DNA of 28,624 bases from Firm-04 sp045642925. Lineage in GTDB: Bacteria; Bacillota; Clostridia; Oscillospirales; Ruminococcaceae. The translations under genes were made by a program, and so were the position numbers. Below are positions 16,149 through 24,709 of the stretch, piece by piece (position 1 is the stretch's first letter; each line of letters opens with the position of its first letter). The notes under the pieces were generated by a model. The model saw nothing but the letters and a program-made list of their open reading frames with translations. It did not search any database and was not told the origin of the DNA. The DNA is taken from assembly GCA_045642925.1 (NCBI GenBank), contig JAZUJW010000108.1, forward strand, positions 1-28,624, in the 5' to 3' direction.

Positions 16149-17195
16149 TCATCGCGCCCGCACCGCCGCAATGTACTTCTGTGCCGCATCACACAAGGCT
16201 TCCCGCTGCATTCCTGCAAGATAACATTGTTCCAGTGCATCATGTACCGTCAGTGCCTCGGAAAGCAACGCCGCCGTATGCTGCATCATGCGCTGTGCCG
16301 TTTTCATGCAAAAGCGTGAAAGTGTGCGCTTTTCCCGCAGAATTGCCGTATCATAAAAGCGCTGCATCCGCAAATGTACGGCATTTTCTGCGCGGCACGG
16401 CAAAACCGGCGTCGCTGTCATCAACAACAGGTGCAGCGCAGGCAGATACAAATGCAGAATCGGCTGCTGCGGATGCAGAAGCAATACGGTTTGTTCTGCG
16501 GCAATGCCCATCGCTGCTGCCGCATCAGCCACCTGCCGCAAAAGCATCGGCGCGGCTGTCAAAAAGGCATCCTCCAACACCAGAATCTCCGTTTCCTGCG
16601 GCACATATGTCAGCCAGCCCTGCGGTGTCAGTGCCGCAAGCTGCCGCGTCTGTACGGCACACGCACACCCCTTTTGTGCAGGCAATAATCGCTTTACAAG
16701 CCGCTTTCCGTATGCCGTCAGCTTTTCTTCCAGCAACGCTTCCTTGCCAATGCCGCTGAGTGTCATGTGCATTTCACCCATGCCGCCCATAAATCGGCGT
16801 GCCTGCCGATGTGCTGACTGATTTTCCGTCTGCAATGCCGCAATGCGCTCTGCATTCTCCGCAATCGGCTGACGACACAGCAATGCCGCCAAATCGACCG
16901 TTTCGCCTGTCACAAACGGAAGCGGCGTGCTGTGTTCATGCGGTGCGGTCGCATCAGCAAAATAGACACCGCGCTCCTCTAAAACGACCGCATCCAAGGA
17001 ATTCGGGTCAGATGCGCAGTGATACAGCGACACCGCTTCCCCCGCAAATGCATTTGCGATGGTTTTCATCAGCGTGGATTTCCCCGTACCGGGGCCGCCG
17101 ATGACGTGATAACCGTACATATTTGCTGTCTGCTGCCAAAACGCCGTCACAAAACCGCCTGACGATGCGCCGCCCAAAAAGTATGCCGTCTGCAT
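16149..17195 (-). CDS. P-loop ATPase of unknown role
   Basis: From the ATG at 17195 the protein has 348 residues. It opens with MQTAYFLGGASSGGFVTAF, then the Walker A loop GGPGTGKST (33-41). The second half has a further strand-helix unit including ETEILVLEDAF. This matches my recollection of an uncharacterised family of about 350-residue clostridial ATPases that begin with a similar glycine-rich segment before the P-loop. The frame extends to an ATG at 17249, but that codon has no Shine-Dalgarno, whereas 17195 has GGGAGGAA 8 nt upstream. It stands alone on the minus strand. A small hairpin (17261-17266 with 17273-17278) lies upstream. Function unknown. Confidence 0.75.
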   Translation of the reverse strand: MQTAYFLGGASSGGFVTAFWQQTANMYGYHVIGGPGTGKSTLMKTIANAFAGEAVSLYHCASDPNSLDAVVLEERGVYFADATAPHEHSTPLPFVTGETVDLAALLCRQPIAENAERIAALQTENQSAHRQARRFMGGMGEMHMTLSGIGKEALLEEKLTAYGKRLVKRLLPAQKGCACAVQTRQLAALTPQGWLTYVPQETEILVLEDAFLTAAPMLLRQVADAAAAMGIAAEQTVLLLHPQQPILHLYLPALHLLLMTATPVLPCRAENAVHLRMQRFYDTAILREKRTLSRFCMKTAQRMMQHTAALLSEALTVHDALEQCYLAGMQREALCDAAQKYIAAVRAR

Positions 17196-17382
17196 GATGG
17201 CTTCCTCCCATTCGCTCATTTCTCCGTGCTTTTCTGCAAGGATTGCCATATTCTATGCAATGACCGCACTTTCGGTCACTCTGTTGCAATCCGTGCAAAG
17301 AATTCACGCATATATTTTTGCATTTAGGTCAAATTACACAGATACAACATGGCATTATTGCTAATTTCAACCATTTTCCCTC

Positions 17383-17411
17383 TTGATTTTTTCGCCGGAT
17401 TTCGATATAAT
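17383..17411 (+). promoter_or_regulatory. Promoter of the xpt/nucleoside transport operon
   Basis: TTGATT (17383-17388) and TATAAT (17406-17411) are spaced by 17 nt. Transcription should start near 17418, so the structured leader begins almost at the transcript's 5' end. Confidence 0.75.
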
Positions 17412-17422
17412 AATATAGAAAT

Positions 17423-17493
17423 AGACTTTAATCGCATTGCCTTCCTTGGACTGCTTTTTATCCCAAAGGTAGGGTTCGAAAGTCTGTTTTTTT
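17423..17493 (+). promoter_or_regulatory. Structured leader with terminator-like end upstream of xpt
   Basis: An outer stem AGACTTT (17423-17429) with AAAGTCT (17479-17485) encloses an inner stem (TGCCTT and TTGG at 17438-17449 with CCAAAGGTA at 17463-17471). The outer stem is followed by a seven-T run (17487-17493), the architecture of an attenuator. The purine aptamer consensus usually found before xpt is not there. It may be an unrecognised regulatory RNA, a protein-bound attenuator, or chance pairing. Confidence 0.45.
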
Positions 17494-17526
17494 GCTCATA
17501 ATTTCTTTTGAAGGGACTACTGCACG

Positions 17527-18096
17527 ATGAAAGCACTCGAAGACCGCATCCTCAAAGAAGGCAAACTCTTTCCCGGTCAGATCGTCAAGGTCAATTCCTT
17601 CCTCAATCATCAGATTGACTCCGATTTCATGATGCTGCTGGGAAAGGAAATCGCCGCACAGTTCGCAGACTGCGGCATCACCAAAATTCTTACCATCGAA
17701 GCTTCCGGCATCGCCATCGCGCTTGCAGCAGGATATGCCATGCACGTCCCTATGATCTTTGCCAAAAAACATCAGACTGCCAATGTCGCGCCTGATGTCC
17801 TCAAAACCGTCATCCATTCTTTTACCCACGGTACCGATTACACCGTGGTCATGGAAAAATCGTTTCTCTCCCCATCGGATAAAGTGTTGATCGTGGATGA
17901 TTTTCTCGCAAACGGCAAAGCCATTGAAGGCTTATTGGATCTGATCTCACAGGCAGGCGCGGAAGCTGTCGGCGCGGCAGTCGCCATCGAAAAAGGCTTC
18001 CAGCACGGCGGCGACAAACTCCGTGAAAAAGGTCTGCGCATCGAATCCCTTGCTGTTATTGACGAAATGGATGAAAACCATATCCGTTTCCGCTGA
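17527..18096 (+). CDS. xpt: Xanthine phosphoribosyltransferase
   Basis: The 189-residue enzyme matches Xpt in length and layout: start MKALEDRILKEG, NSFLNHQID, and the PRPP-binding loop VLIVDDFLANGKA (120-132), where Xpt enzymes have Asp-Asp before the flexible loop. It converts xanthine (and guanine weakly) with PRPP to the nucleotide in purine salvage. It is the first gene after the promoter at 17383 and lies 54 nt before a BMP-family binding-protein gene with no terminator between, so salvage and uptake are probably co-transcribed. The ribosome-binding site GAAGGGA lies about 10 nt upstream. Confidence 0.92.
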   Translation: MKALEDRILKEGKLFPGQIVKVNSFLNHQIDSDFMMLLGKEIAAQFADCGITKILTIEASGIAIALAAGYAMHVPMIFAKKHQTANVAPDVLKTVIHSFTHGTDYTVVMEKSFLSPSDKVLIVDDFLANGKAIEGLLDLISQAGAEAVGAAVAIEKGFQHGGDKLREKGLRIESLAVIDEMDENHIRFR

Positions 18097-18150
18097 TCGT
18101 TGTTTGGTCACCCATCCCATATATTTCATCTCGAAAAGGAGAAAATTCAA

Positions 18151-19380
18151 ATGAAGCGTATCTTTTCTGCCCTGCTTGCACTTTCCCTGACAGCCTCCCT
18201 GACCGCCTGCGGTACACAGGATTCCCCTGCGTCCAATACAGGTTCTTCCAATGGCGGCGCATCCTCCGACATCAAAGTCGGTCTGATCTGCCTCCACGAT
18301 GAAAACTCGACCTACGACCTCAATTTCCTCAATGCCATGAATGAGGCAAAACAGAACCTCGGTCTGACAGATGAACAGGTCATCATCAAAACGAATGTCC
18401 CCGAGTCCAACGACTGCTATGAAGCCGCTGCCGACCTCGCTGACCGCGGCTGCGATATCATTTTTGCCGATTCGTTCGGTCATGAACCTTACCTCCTGCA
18501 AGCGGCACAGGAATACAAAGATGTACAGTTCTGCCACGCAACAGGCACCATGGCACATACTGAAAAACTGGACAACTTCCACGATGCATTCGCTTCCATC
18601 TATGAAGGCAGATACCTCGCAGGCATCGCGGCAGGCATGAAGCTGAACGAAATGATTCAGGACGGCAAAATCAAAGAAGATGAAGCCATCATCGCTTATG
18701 TCGGCGCCTATACCTATGCGGAAGTCATTTCGGGCTATACTTCCTTCTTCCTCGGCGCACGTTCCGTTTGCCCGTCTGCGACCATGAAAGTACAGTTCAC
18801 GGGTTCTTGGTACGATGAAACCGCAGAAAAGGAAGCCGCAACCACACTCATCAGCCAGAACTGCGTTCTGATTTCTCAGCACGCTGACTCCATGGGTGCT
18901 CCGACTGCCTGTGAAAATGCAGGTGTTCCGAATGTTTCCTATAACGGCTCGACTGCTTCCGTCTGCCCGAACACCTACATCATCACCTCCCGCATCAACT
19001 GGGCTCCGTACTATGAATACGCCATCAAGGCAACCCAGAACAACGAAACCATTGACTTTGACTGGACAGGTACGCTTTCCACGCAGTCTGTCATGCTGGG
19101 CGATGTCAATGACAAAGCCGCGGCAAAGGGCACACAGGATGCCATCAATGAAGCAACGGACAAACTGAAGAATGGTTCGCTCCACGTCTTTGATACGGCA
19201 ACATTCACCGTGGACGGCAAGAAACTGGATTCCTACATGGCGGATGTGGATACCGATGACAACTACACACCGGATACCGAAGTAATCAAGGATGGATACT
19301 TCCACGAATCCGAATACCGCAGTGCACCATACTTCGATTTGCGCATTGACGGCATTGAAACACTGAACGAACAGTTTTAA
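18151..19380 (+). CDS. BMP-family nucleoside-binding lipoprotein
   Basis: The 409-residue protein has a lipoprotein signal (MKRIFSALLALSLTASLTAC, lipidated Cys at residue 20), a Ser/Gly-rich spacer, and the BMP fold: IKVGLICLHDENSTYDL, a CDIIFADSFGHEP strand-loop, and EGRYLAGIAAGMK, a hallmark of the basic membrane protein family. It presents a nucleoside, probably a purine nucleoside given xpt, to the ABC permeases downstream. The start at 18151 follows AAAAGGAGA; an in-frame extension upstream to 18100 has no such site. A 135-nt gap with a hairpin separates it from the ATPase gene. Confidence 0.9.
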   Translation: MKRIFSALLALSLTASLTACGTQDSPASNTGSSNGGASSDIKVGLICLHDENSTYDLNFLNAMNEAKQNLGLTDEQVIIKTNVPESNDCYEAAADLADRGCDIIFADSFGHEPYLLQAAQEYKDVQFCHATGTMAHTEKLDNFHDAFASIYEGRYLAGIAAGMKLNEMIQDGKIKEDEAIIAYVGAYTYAEVISGYTSFFLGARSVCPSATMKVQFTGSWYDETAEKEAATTLISQNCVLISQHADSMGAPTACENAGVPNVSYNGSTASVCPNTYIITSRINWAPYYEYAIKATQNNETIDFDWTGTLSTQSVMLGDVNDKAAAKGTQDAINEATDKLKNGSLHVFDTATFTVDGKKLDSYMADVDTDDNYTPDTEVIKDGYFHESEYRSAPYFDLRIDGIETLNEQF

Positions 19381-19393
19381 TTGTAATGACATT

Positions 19394-19421
19394 CAGGCGG
19401 GATGCAAACAGCTCCCGCCTG
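19394..19421 (+). other. Intra-operon hairpin after the binding-protein gene
   Basis: CAGGCGGGA (19394-19402) and TCCCGCCTG (19413-19421) form a perfect 9-bp stem with a 10-nt loop 13 nt after the stop. There is no U-run. Hairpins here often protect the 3' end of binding-protein mRNA, raising its level above that of the transporter genes; that role is inferred. Confidence 0.6.
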
Positions 19422-19515
19422 TGTGCTGTACCCGTGTCATAAGAAAGAATTCGCCCCTTTGGAATCCCATATAAAACATCAGAAACGCAAGCCACGCGCT
19501 TCGGAAAGGAATCCT

Positions 19516-21081
19516 ATGGAACAGCAGAACACTGCCGCCATTGAGCTCAAAGGCATTTGCAAATCATTCGGCGCTGTATGTGCCAATGACAACGTCAGTC
19601 TGACCGTTTACCACGGACAGATCCTCTCCATTCTCGGTGAAAACGGAAGTGGAAAAACCACGCTGATGAACATGATCGCCGGCATTTACTTTCCGGATCG
19701 CGGACAGATTTTTGTCGGCGGAAAGGAAGTTGTCATACGCTCCCCCAAAGATGCATTTCAATACAAGATCGGCATGATCCAGCAGCATTTCAAACTGGTG
19801 GATGTGTTTACCGCTGCTGAAAACATCGTGCTCGGACTCGAAGATGACGGCAAATATTCCCTGAAAAAATCCACTGAACGCATTCGCCAGATCAGCAGTC
19901 AGTACGGCTTTGAGATTGACCCGCAGAAGAAAATCTATGAGATGTCTGTTTCCGAAAAACAGACGGTTGAAATCATCAAAGTACTTTATCGCGGCGCAGA
20001 TATCCTCATTCTGGATGAACCGACCGCCGTTCTTACCCCGCAGGAAACCGAAAAGCTTTTCACCGTTCTCCGCAAAATGCGCGATGACGGCAAAGCCATT
20101 ATCATCATTACGCATAAACTGCATGAGGTGCTTTCCCTCTCCGACCAGGTCGCCGTCCTCTGCAAAGGCAAGTACATCGGCACGGTCAATACCGCCGAAA
20201 CCAACGAATCCAAATTGACGGAAATGATGGTCGGCAAGAAAGTCGAACTGAACATTCAGCGCTCGCTCCCGCAAAACTGCGAAACGCGCCTTTCCATCGA
20301 ACAGCTTTCCTGCGTCAGCCGTGACGGCGTACAGATTCTCAAAAATCTCTCGTTCACGGTGCAGTCAGGCGAAATTCTCGGCATCGCAGGCATTGCGGGC
20401 AGCGGTCAGCGCGAACTGCTGGAAGCCATTGCAGGCTTACAGCATACCGATGGCAAAATTCTCTACTATCCGCCTGATTCTTCCGAAATACAGGACTTGC
20501 GCGACAAAACTCCGCTGCAAATTCGTCAGCTCGGTGTACGGCTCTCCTTCGTTCCGGAAGACCGTCTGGGCATGGGACTGGTCGGCAACATGGGCATGAC
20601 CGACAACATGATGCTCCGAAGCTACCGCAAAGGCAGGTCGGAATTTCTGCATCGCAAAGCCCCGCGCTCACTCGCAGAACAGCTTGTCGAACAGCTCGAA
20701 ATCGTCACCCCGAATATTTCCACGCCTGTCCGCAGACTTTCGGGCGGCAATGTGCAGAAAATTCTCGTGGGACGTGAGATCGCATCGTCACCGACCGTTC
20801 TCATGGCGGCGTATCCCGTCCGCGGACTGGACATCCATTCTTCCTTCCTCATCTATAATTTGTTCAATGAACAAAAAGAAAAGGGCGTTGCCGTCATTTT
20901 TGTCGGCGAAGACCTTGACGTGCTGCTTGACCTCTGTGACCGCATTCTCGTCCTCAGTGCAGGCGAAGTGGCCGGCATTGTCGATGCCCGCACCGCAACC
21001 AAAGAACAAGTCGGTCTGCTGATGACCAAAGGCAGTGCCGCCGCAAAAAAACAGGAGGTGATGGCAAATGAAGCAGACTGA
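19516..21081 (+). CDS. Nucleoside ABC transporter ATP-binding protein (NupO-like, two NBDs)
   Basis: The 521-residue protein contains two ABC ATPase domains, as in sugar- and nucleoside-type importers. The first has Walker A GENGSGKTT (41-49) and ILILDEPTAVL (Walker B). The second has the degenerate GIAGSGQREL, the signature LSGGNVQK and the VRGLDIHSS region, the usual asymmetric arrangement of this family. The start at 19516 follows GGAAAGGA; the longer frame to 19402 crosses the intergenic hairpin. The stop overlaps the first permease start by 14 nt. It energises uptake through the two permeases that follow. Confidence 0.92.
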   Translation: MEQQNTAAIELKGICKSFGAVCANDNVSLTVYHGQILSILGENGSGKTTLMNMIAGIYFPDRGQIFVGGKEVVIRSPKDAFQYKIGMIQQHFKLVDVFTAAENIVLGLEDDGKYSLKKSTERIRQISSQYGFEIDPQKKIYEMSVSEKQTVEIIKVLYRGADILILDEPTAVLTPQETEKLFTVLRKMRDDGKAIIIITHKLHEVLSLSDQVAVLCKGKYIGTVNTAETNESKLTEMMVGKKVELNIQRSLPQNCETRLSIEQLSCVSRDGVQILKNLSFTVQSGEILGIAGIAGSGQRELLEAIAGLQHTDGKILYYPPDSSEIQDLRDKTPLQIRQLGVRLSFVPEDRLGMGLVGNMGMTDNMMLRSYRKGRSEFLHRKAPRSLAEQLVEQLEIVTPNISTPVRRLSGGNVQKILVGREIASSPTVLMAAYPVRGLDIHSSFLIYNLFNEQKEKGVAVIFVGEDLDVLLDLCDRILVLSAGEVAGIVDARTATKEQVGLLMTKGSAAAKKQEVMANEAD

Positions 21082-22174
21082 ATCCGTCAGAGAACCCCTG
21101 TTCCATATCGCCAAACGCACCGAAATCGTTTGGTGGAAAGCATGGGGCATCCGTGTGATTGCCATTTTGCTGGCTTTGCTGGTCAGCGGCATTTTCTCCT
21201 TCTGTCTGACGGGCAAAAATCCCATCGGACTTTATGCCACGATGATTGACGGCGCATTCGGTACACAGCGCCGCATCTGGAATCTCATGCAAAATGTTGC
21301 CATGCTGCTTTGCGTGTCGATTGCTGTCACACCTGCTTTCAAAATGCGCTTCTGGAACATCGGCGCGGAAGGACAAGTGCTGATCGGCGGCTTTGCGGCA
21401 GCGGCGTGCATGATCCTGCTGGGAGATTCCATTCCCAATCCGCTGCTGCTTCTCGTCATGATTGTCGCAAGTGTCCTTTCTGCCGCACTCTGGGCAATCA
21501 TCCCCGCAATTTTCAAGGCGTTCTTTCAGACGAATGAAACCCTGTTCACCCTCATGATGAACTACATCGCCATTCAGCTTGTGTCGTATTTCAGCTACAT
21601 CTGGTCAGTTCCGAAGGGTTCGGGCAAAGTCGGCATCATCAACCGTTCGACACAGGCGGGCTGGCTGCAATCCATCGGCGGGCATGAATATCTGCTGAAT
21701 ATCATTGTCGTGCTGATACTGACATTCACTGTATTCATCTATCTGCGCTATACCAAGCACGGCTATGAACTGACCGTCGTCGGCGAAAGCGAAAACACCG
21801 CCCGCTATATCGGCATCAACGTCAAAAAGGTCATCATCCGCACCATGTTCATCTCCGGAGCGCTCTGCGGCGTTGCAGGACTGCTGCTGGTTGCAGGTAC
21901 CGACCACACCTTCTCCCGCGATACGGCGGCTGGCAGAGGCTTTACCGCCATCATGGTATCATGGCTTGCGAAATTCAATCCCTTCTACATGATTCTGACC
22001 TCATTCCTCATCGTCTTTCTCCAGAAGGGCGCAACCGAAATCTCCACCTCGTTCGGCTTGAATGATTCCTTCTCGGAAATCATCACAGGCATCATCATCT
22101 TCTTCATCATCGGCTGCGAATTCTTCATCAATTACCGGCTCATCTTCCGCGGAAAGGAGGCTGTCAAAAAATGA
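21068..22174 (+). CDS. Nucleoside ABC transporter permease (NupP-like)
   Basis: The 368-residue protein is mostly hydrophobic with about eight to ten predicted membrane segments, beginning at IRVIAILLALLVSGIFSF. It carries the family motif FWNIGAEGQVLIGG (about 97-110), which marks permeases of the BMP/nucleoside and ribose-type importers, and the cytoplasmic loop VVGESENTARYIGIN that contacts the ATPase. It overlaps the ATPase gene by 14 nt (with AGGAGG inside that gene as its ribosome-binding site) and the second permease gene by 4 nt. Confidence 0.92.
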   Translation: MKQTESVREPLFHIAKRTEIVWWKAWGIRVIAILLALLVSGIFSFCLTGKNPIGLYATMIDGAFGTQRRIWNLMQNVAMLLCVSIAVTPAFKMRFWNIGAEGQVLIGGFAAAACMILLGDSIPNPLLLLVMIVASVLSAALWAIIPAIFKAFFQTNETLFTLMMNYIAIQLVSYFSYIWSVPKGSGKVGIINRSTQAGWLQSIGGHEYLLNIIVVLILTFTVFIYLRYTKHGYELTVVGESENTARYIGINVKKVIIRTMFISGALCGVAGLLLVAGTDHTFSRDTAAGRGFTAIMVSWLAKFNPFYMILTSFLIVFLQKGATEISTSFGLNDSFSEIITGIIIFFIIGCEFFINYRLIFRGKEAVKK

Positions 22175-23148
22175 TTGCAGGTTTCTTACAGCGTGCCATC
22201 ATGCAGAGCATTCCCCTGCTGTACGGCTCTACCGGCGAAATCATCACCGAAAAATCGGGCAACCTGAACCACGGCATTCCGGGCATCATGTATGTCGGCG
22301 GCATCTGCGGTGTCATCGGCGCATTCCTCTATGAACAGAACACCACAAATCTCGTTCCGTTCCTTGCCATCCTGATTCCGCTGCTGTGTTCCATTCTCGG
22401 TTCTCTCGCAATGGGACTCCTCTACTGCTTCCTGACGGTCACCCTCCGCGCCAATCAGAATGTCACAGGTCTTGCCCTCACGACATTCGGTGTCGGCTTC
22501 GGCAATTTCTTCGGTGGCTCTCTTGTCAAGCTTTCGGGCTGCGATGTGCCGTCCATCAACCTCACCGCCACAAGCAACTGCTTCCGCACTGCCCTCCCCT
22601 TTGCCGACAACCTCGGCTGGTTCGGACAGATTTTCCTCTCGCACAGCTTCCTCGCATATTTTGCGATTTTGCTCGCGCTGGCATCCGCATTCATTCTCAA
22701 ATCCACCCGCATCGGTCTGCATCTGCGTGCAGTCGGCGAAAGCCCCGCCACTGCCGATGCTGCGGGCATCAACGTCAACCGCTACAAATATGCCGCGACC
22801 TGCATCGGCAGTGTCATTGCAGGACTTGGCGGCTTGTACTACGTCATGGACTACGCAAACGGTGTCTGGTCGAATGACGGCTTCGGCGACCGCGGCTGGC
22901 TTGCCGTTGCACTCGTCATCTTCTCGGTCTGGCGGCCAAATATTGCCATCTTCGGCTCGATTCTGTTCGGCGGTCTGTACATCGTCCACAACTACATTCC
23001 CAATCTCGATGTCAGTCAGCAGGAACTCATCAAAATGCTGCCCTATGTCGTCACGATCCTGCTTCTCATTTTCATCAGCATCCGCAGCAAACGCGAAGCA
23101 CAGCCGCCTGCCCACCTCGGACAGTCCTATTTCCGCGAAGAACGATAA
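22171..23148 (+). CDS. Nucleoside ABC transporter permease (NupQ-like)
   Basis: The 325-residue permease has the shorter-partner layout: TGEIITEKSGNLNHGIPGIMYVGG near the start, several membrane segments, and LRAVGESPATADAAGIN, the ATPase-contact loop equivalent to that in the first permease. GGAAAGGAGG lies just upstream within the first permease gene. The ATGA overlap means both subunits are made in step. It completes a BMP-type importer with one binding lipoprotein, one double ATPase and two permeases. Confidence 0.92.
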   Translation: MIAGFLQRAIMQSIPLLYGSTGEIITEKSGNLNHGIPGIMYVGGICGVIGAFLYEQNTTNLVPFLAILIPLLCSILGSLAMGLLYCFLTVTLRANQNVTGLALTTFGVGFGNFFGGSLVKLSGCDVPSINLTATSNCFRTALPFADNLGWFGQIFLSHSFLAYFAILLALASAFILKSTRIGLHLRAVGESPATADAAGINVNRYKYAATCIGSVIAGLGGLYYVMDYANGVWSNDGFGDRGWLAVALVIFSVWRPNIAIFGSILFGGLYIVHNYIPNLDVSQQELIKMLPYVVTILLLIFISIRSKREAQPPAHLGQSYFREER

Positions 23149-23172
23149 AGCATTGACAAAAGGAGAAGAACC

Positions 23173-23958
23173 ATGCAAGCCAAACAATCCAAATACAAAA
23201 TATTCACACGCGACATGATGAAATATCTTGCGATCATCCCCATGTTCATCGGACATCTGATCGCATGGGTGACACTCATGCAGCATCCCGACAACGATAT
23301 GGCAATTTTCACGGAACTCCCGCTGCCCCTCCTTTTGCTGACAGGCTGTTCACTGTTCTGTCCGCCCGTCATGTTCTTCTTCATCGCAGACGGTTATCAT
23401 TACACGAGAAACCGCAAGAAATATGCCCTGCGCCTGCTGCTGTTTGCGTGCATCACACAGCCCTTTCACTGGCTGGTTTTTCAGCCGCTGAACGGTTGGT
23501 GGACAACAAATGTCATCTTTACGCTGTTCTTCGGCTTGCTTGCCATCATGGCATGGGAAACCAAACGGGCACTCCGGCAGCGCATTCTGCTGATATTGCT
23601 CTGCGTCGGCGGCACGCTCCTGCTGTCTTCTGACTGGCTGGTTTTCGGTGTCCTCATGATTCTGGCACTGCACATCTTCCGCGACAAACCTAAGGCAAGA
23701 CTGATTGCATACAGCACGCTGGCTGTGCTCCACACCAGCCTGAACCTCCTGAGCCTCGGTCAGGTGCCGACACGCCATCTCCTGCTGTATATGCTCGTGA
23801 TGCTCCTGTGCTTTCTCGCCGCATATCTCTGCATGACCACCTTCTACAACGGCAGAAAAGGCAAGCATCCCACCTTCGCAAAATGGTTCTTCTACGCTTT
23901 CTATCCCGTTCACTATCTGGTGATCTATCTTGTAAAAATCTGCATTGACAAATTCTGA
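23173..23958 (+). CDS. TraX-family integral membrane protein
   Basis: The 261-residue protein is hydrophobic with about seven or eight membrane segments and resembles the TraX family: MKYLAIIPMFIGHLIAW near the start, FFIADGYHYTRNRKKYALRLLLFA, then NVIFTLFFGLLAIMAWE. The E. coli F-plasmid TraX acetylates pilin, but chromosomal homologues in Firmicutes are widespread and mostly uncharacterised, so no pilin link should be assumed. It follows the permease gene by 24 nt with AAAAGGAGA before its ATG and may be the last gene of the nucleoside operon; a terminator follows. Confidence 0.82.
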   Translation: MQAKQSKYKIFTRDMMKYLAIIPMFIGHLIAWVTLMQHPDNDMAIFTELPLPLLLLTGCSLFCPPVMFFFIADGYHYTRNRKKYALRLLLFACITQPFHWLVFQPLNGWWTTNVIFTLFFGLLAIMAWETKRALRQRILLILLCVGGTLLLSSDWLVFGVLMILALHIFRDKPKARLIAYSTLAVLHTSLNLLSLGQVPTRHLLLYMLVMLLCFLAAYLCMTTFYNGRKGKHPTFAKWFFYAFYPVHYLVIYLVKICIDKF

Positions 23959-23987
23959 TCATGCACATTCCCGACCATATCCAATGT

Positions 23988-24018
23988 CCCCGCAGAAATC
24001 CTTGTTATTTCTGCGGGG
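23988..24018 (+). terminator. Terminator after the TraX-family gene
   Basis: A 12-bp perfect stem, CCCCGCAGAAAT (23988-23999) with ATTTCTGCGGGG (24007-24018), has a 7-nt loop and a loosely T-rich tail. It closes the xpt/transport operon. Confidence 0.8.
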
Positions 24019-24056
24019 CATTGCTTTATTGTGTCGATTTTATTGTTATCTTTAAC

Positions 24057-24085
24057 TTGACAAATGGGATATTTCATGATATAAT
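24057..24085 (+). promoter_or_regulatory. Consensus promoter for the GNAT gene
   Basis: Perfect TTGACA (24057-24062) and TATAAT (24080-24085) with 17-nt spacing. It is almost the same sequence as the smpB promoter 590 nt downstream. Confidence 0.9.
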
Positions 24086-24141
24086 ATGTATATAAAGACG
24101 GAAAATAGACATTTTACACAGAAAGAGAAAGGATGAACGAT

Positions 24142-24633
24142 ATGAACCTTAAATTGATTCGTGCTGAATTGAAAGATGCCAAATTATTGCATCAAATGAA
24201 ATATGAAGCATTCCTCCCGCTGTATAAACATTACCAGGACCACGATACCAACCCCGCCAATGAGTCCATCGACAAAGTGTACGTGCATCTGCATCAGCCC
24301 GAAACCGATTACTATGTCATCTATCTGGACGAAACCCCCGTGGGCGGTGTGCGCATTTACCGCCGTGAACAAGGCGAATACCGCATCAGCCCGCTGTTCG
24401 TCCTCCCCTCTTACCAGAATCGCGGCATCGCACAGCAAGCCCTCCGGATGGTCTTTGAACGCTATCCCGATGCGGCATTCTGGGTGCTGGAAACCATCCT
24501 CCAGGAAAAAGGCAACTGCCATCTCTACGAAAAATGCGGCTTTCAACGCATTGCAGGCAAGGAAGAAGTCATCAACGATAACCTGACACTGATTTTCTAC
24601 ATGAAGCAAATGCCCGCTTCCGACAAATCCTGA
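24142..24633 (+). CDS. GNAT-family N-acetyltransferase
   Basis: From the ATG at 24142 the protein has 163 residues. It shows the GNAT fold: MNLKLIRAELKDAKLL at the start, YYVIYLDETPVGGVRIYRR (strands 2-4), the acetyl-CoA loop FVLPSYQNRGIAQQALRMV (the R/Q-x-x-G-x-G/A motif) and ending with LYEKCGFQRI. AAAGGA lies 8 nt before 24142; an in-frame ATG at 24133 overlaps that site and is less likely. It stands alone behind a consensus promoter. The acceptor substrate cannot be told. Confidence 0.88.
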   Translation: MNLKLIRAELKDAKLLHQMKYEAFLPLYKHYQDHDTNPANESIDKVYVHLHQPETDYYVIYLDETPVGGVRIYRREQGEYRISPLFVLPSYQNRGIAQQALRMVFERYPDAAFWVLETILQEKGNCHLYEKCGFQRIAGKEEVINDNLTLIFYMKQMPASDKS

Positions 24634-24646
24634 CCGCTTCTTGCGC

Positions 24647-24675
24647 TTGACAAACAAACCGTTTCATGCTATAAT
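24647..24675 (+). promoter_or_regulatory. Consensus promoter for smpB (and probably ssrA)
   Basis: Perfect TTGACA (24647-24652) and TATAAT (24670-24675) with 17-nt spacing, 34 nt before the smpB start. No separate ssrA promoter was found, so this probably drives both genes. Confidence 0.9.
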
Positions 24676-24709
24676 ATATACACATCCGAGCGAAAGGAGC
24701 GTGACTGCG

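Noticed and set aside
17412..17526. Purine riboswitch before xpt
   Set aside because: The conserved aptamer strands around the three-way junction are not present in the leader, so only an unassigned structure is reported.
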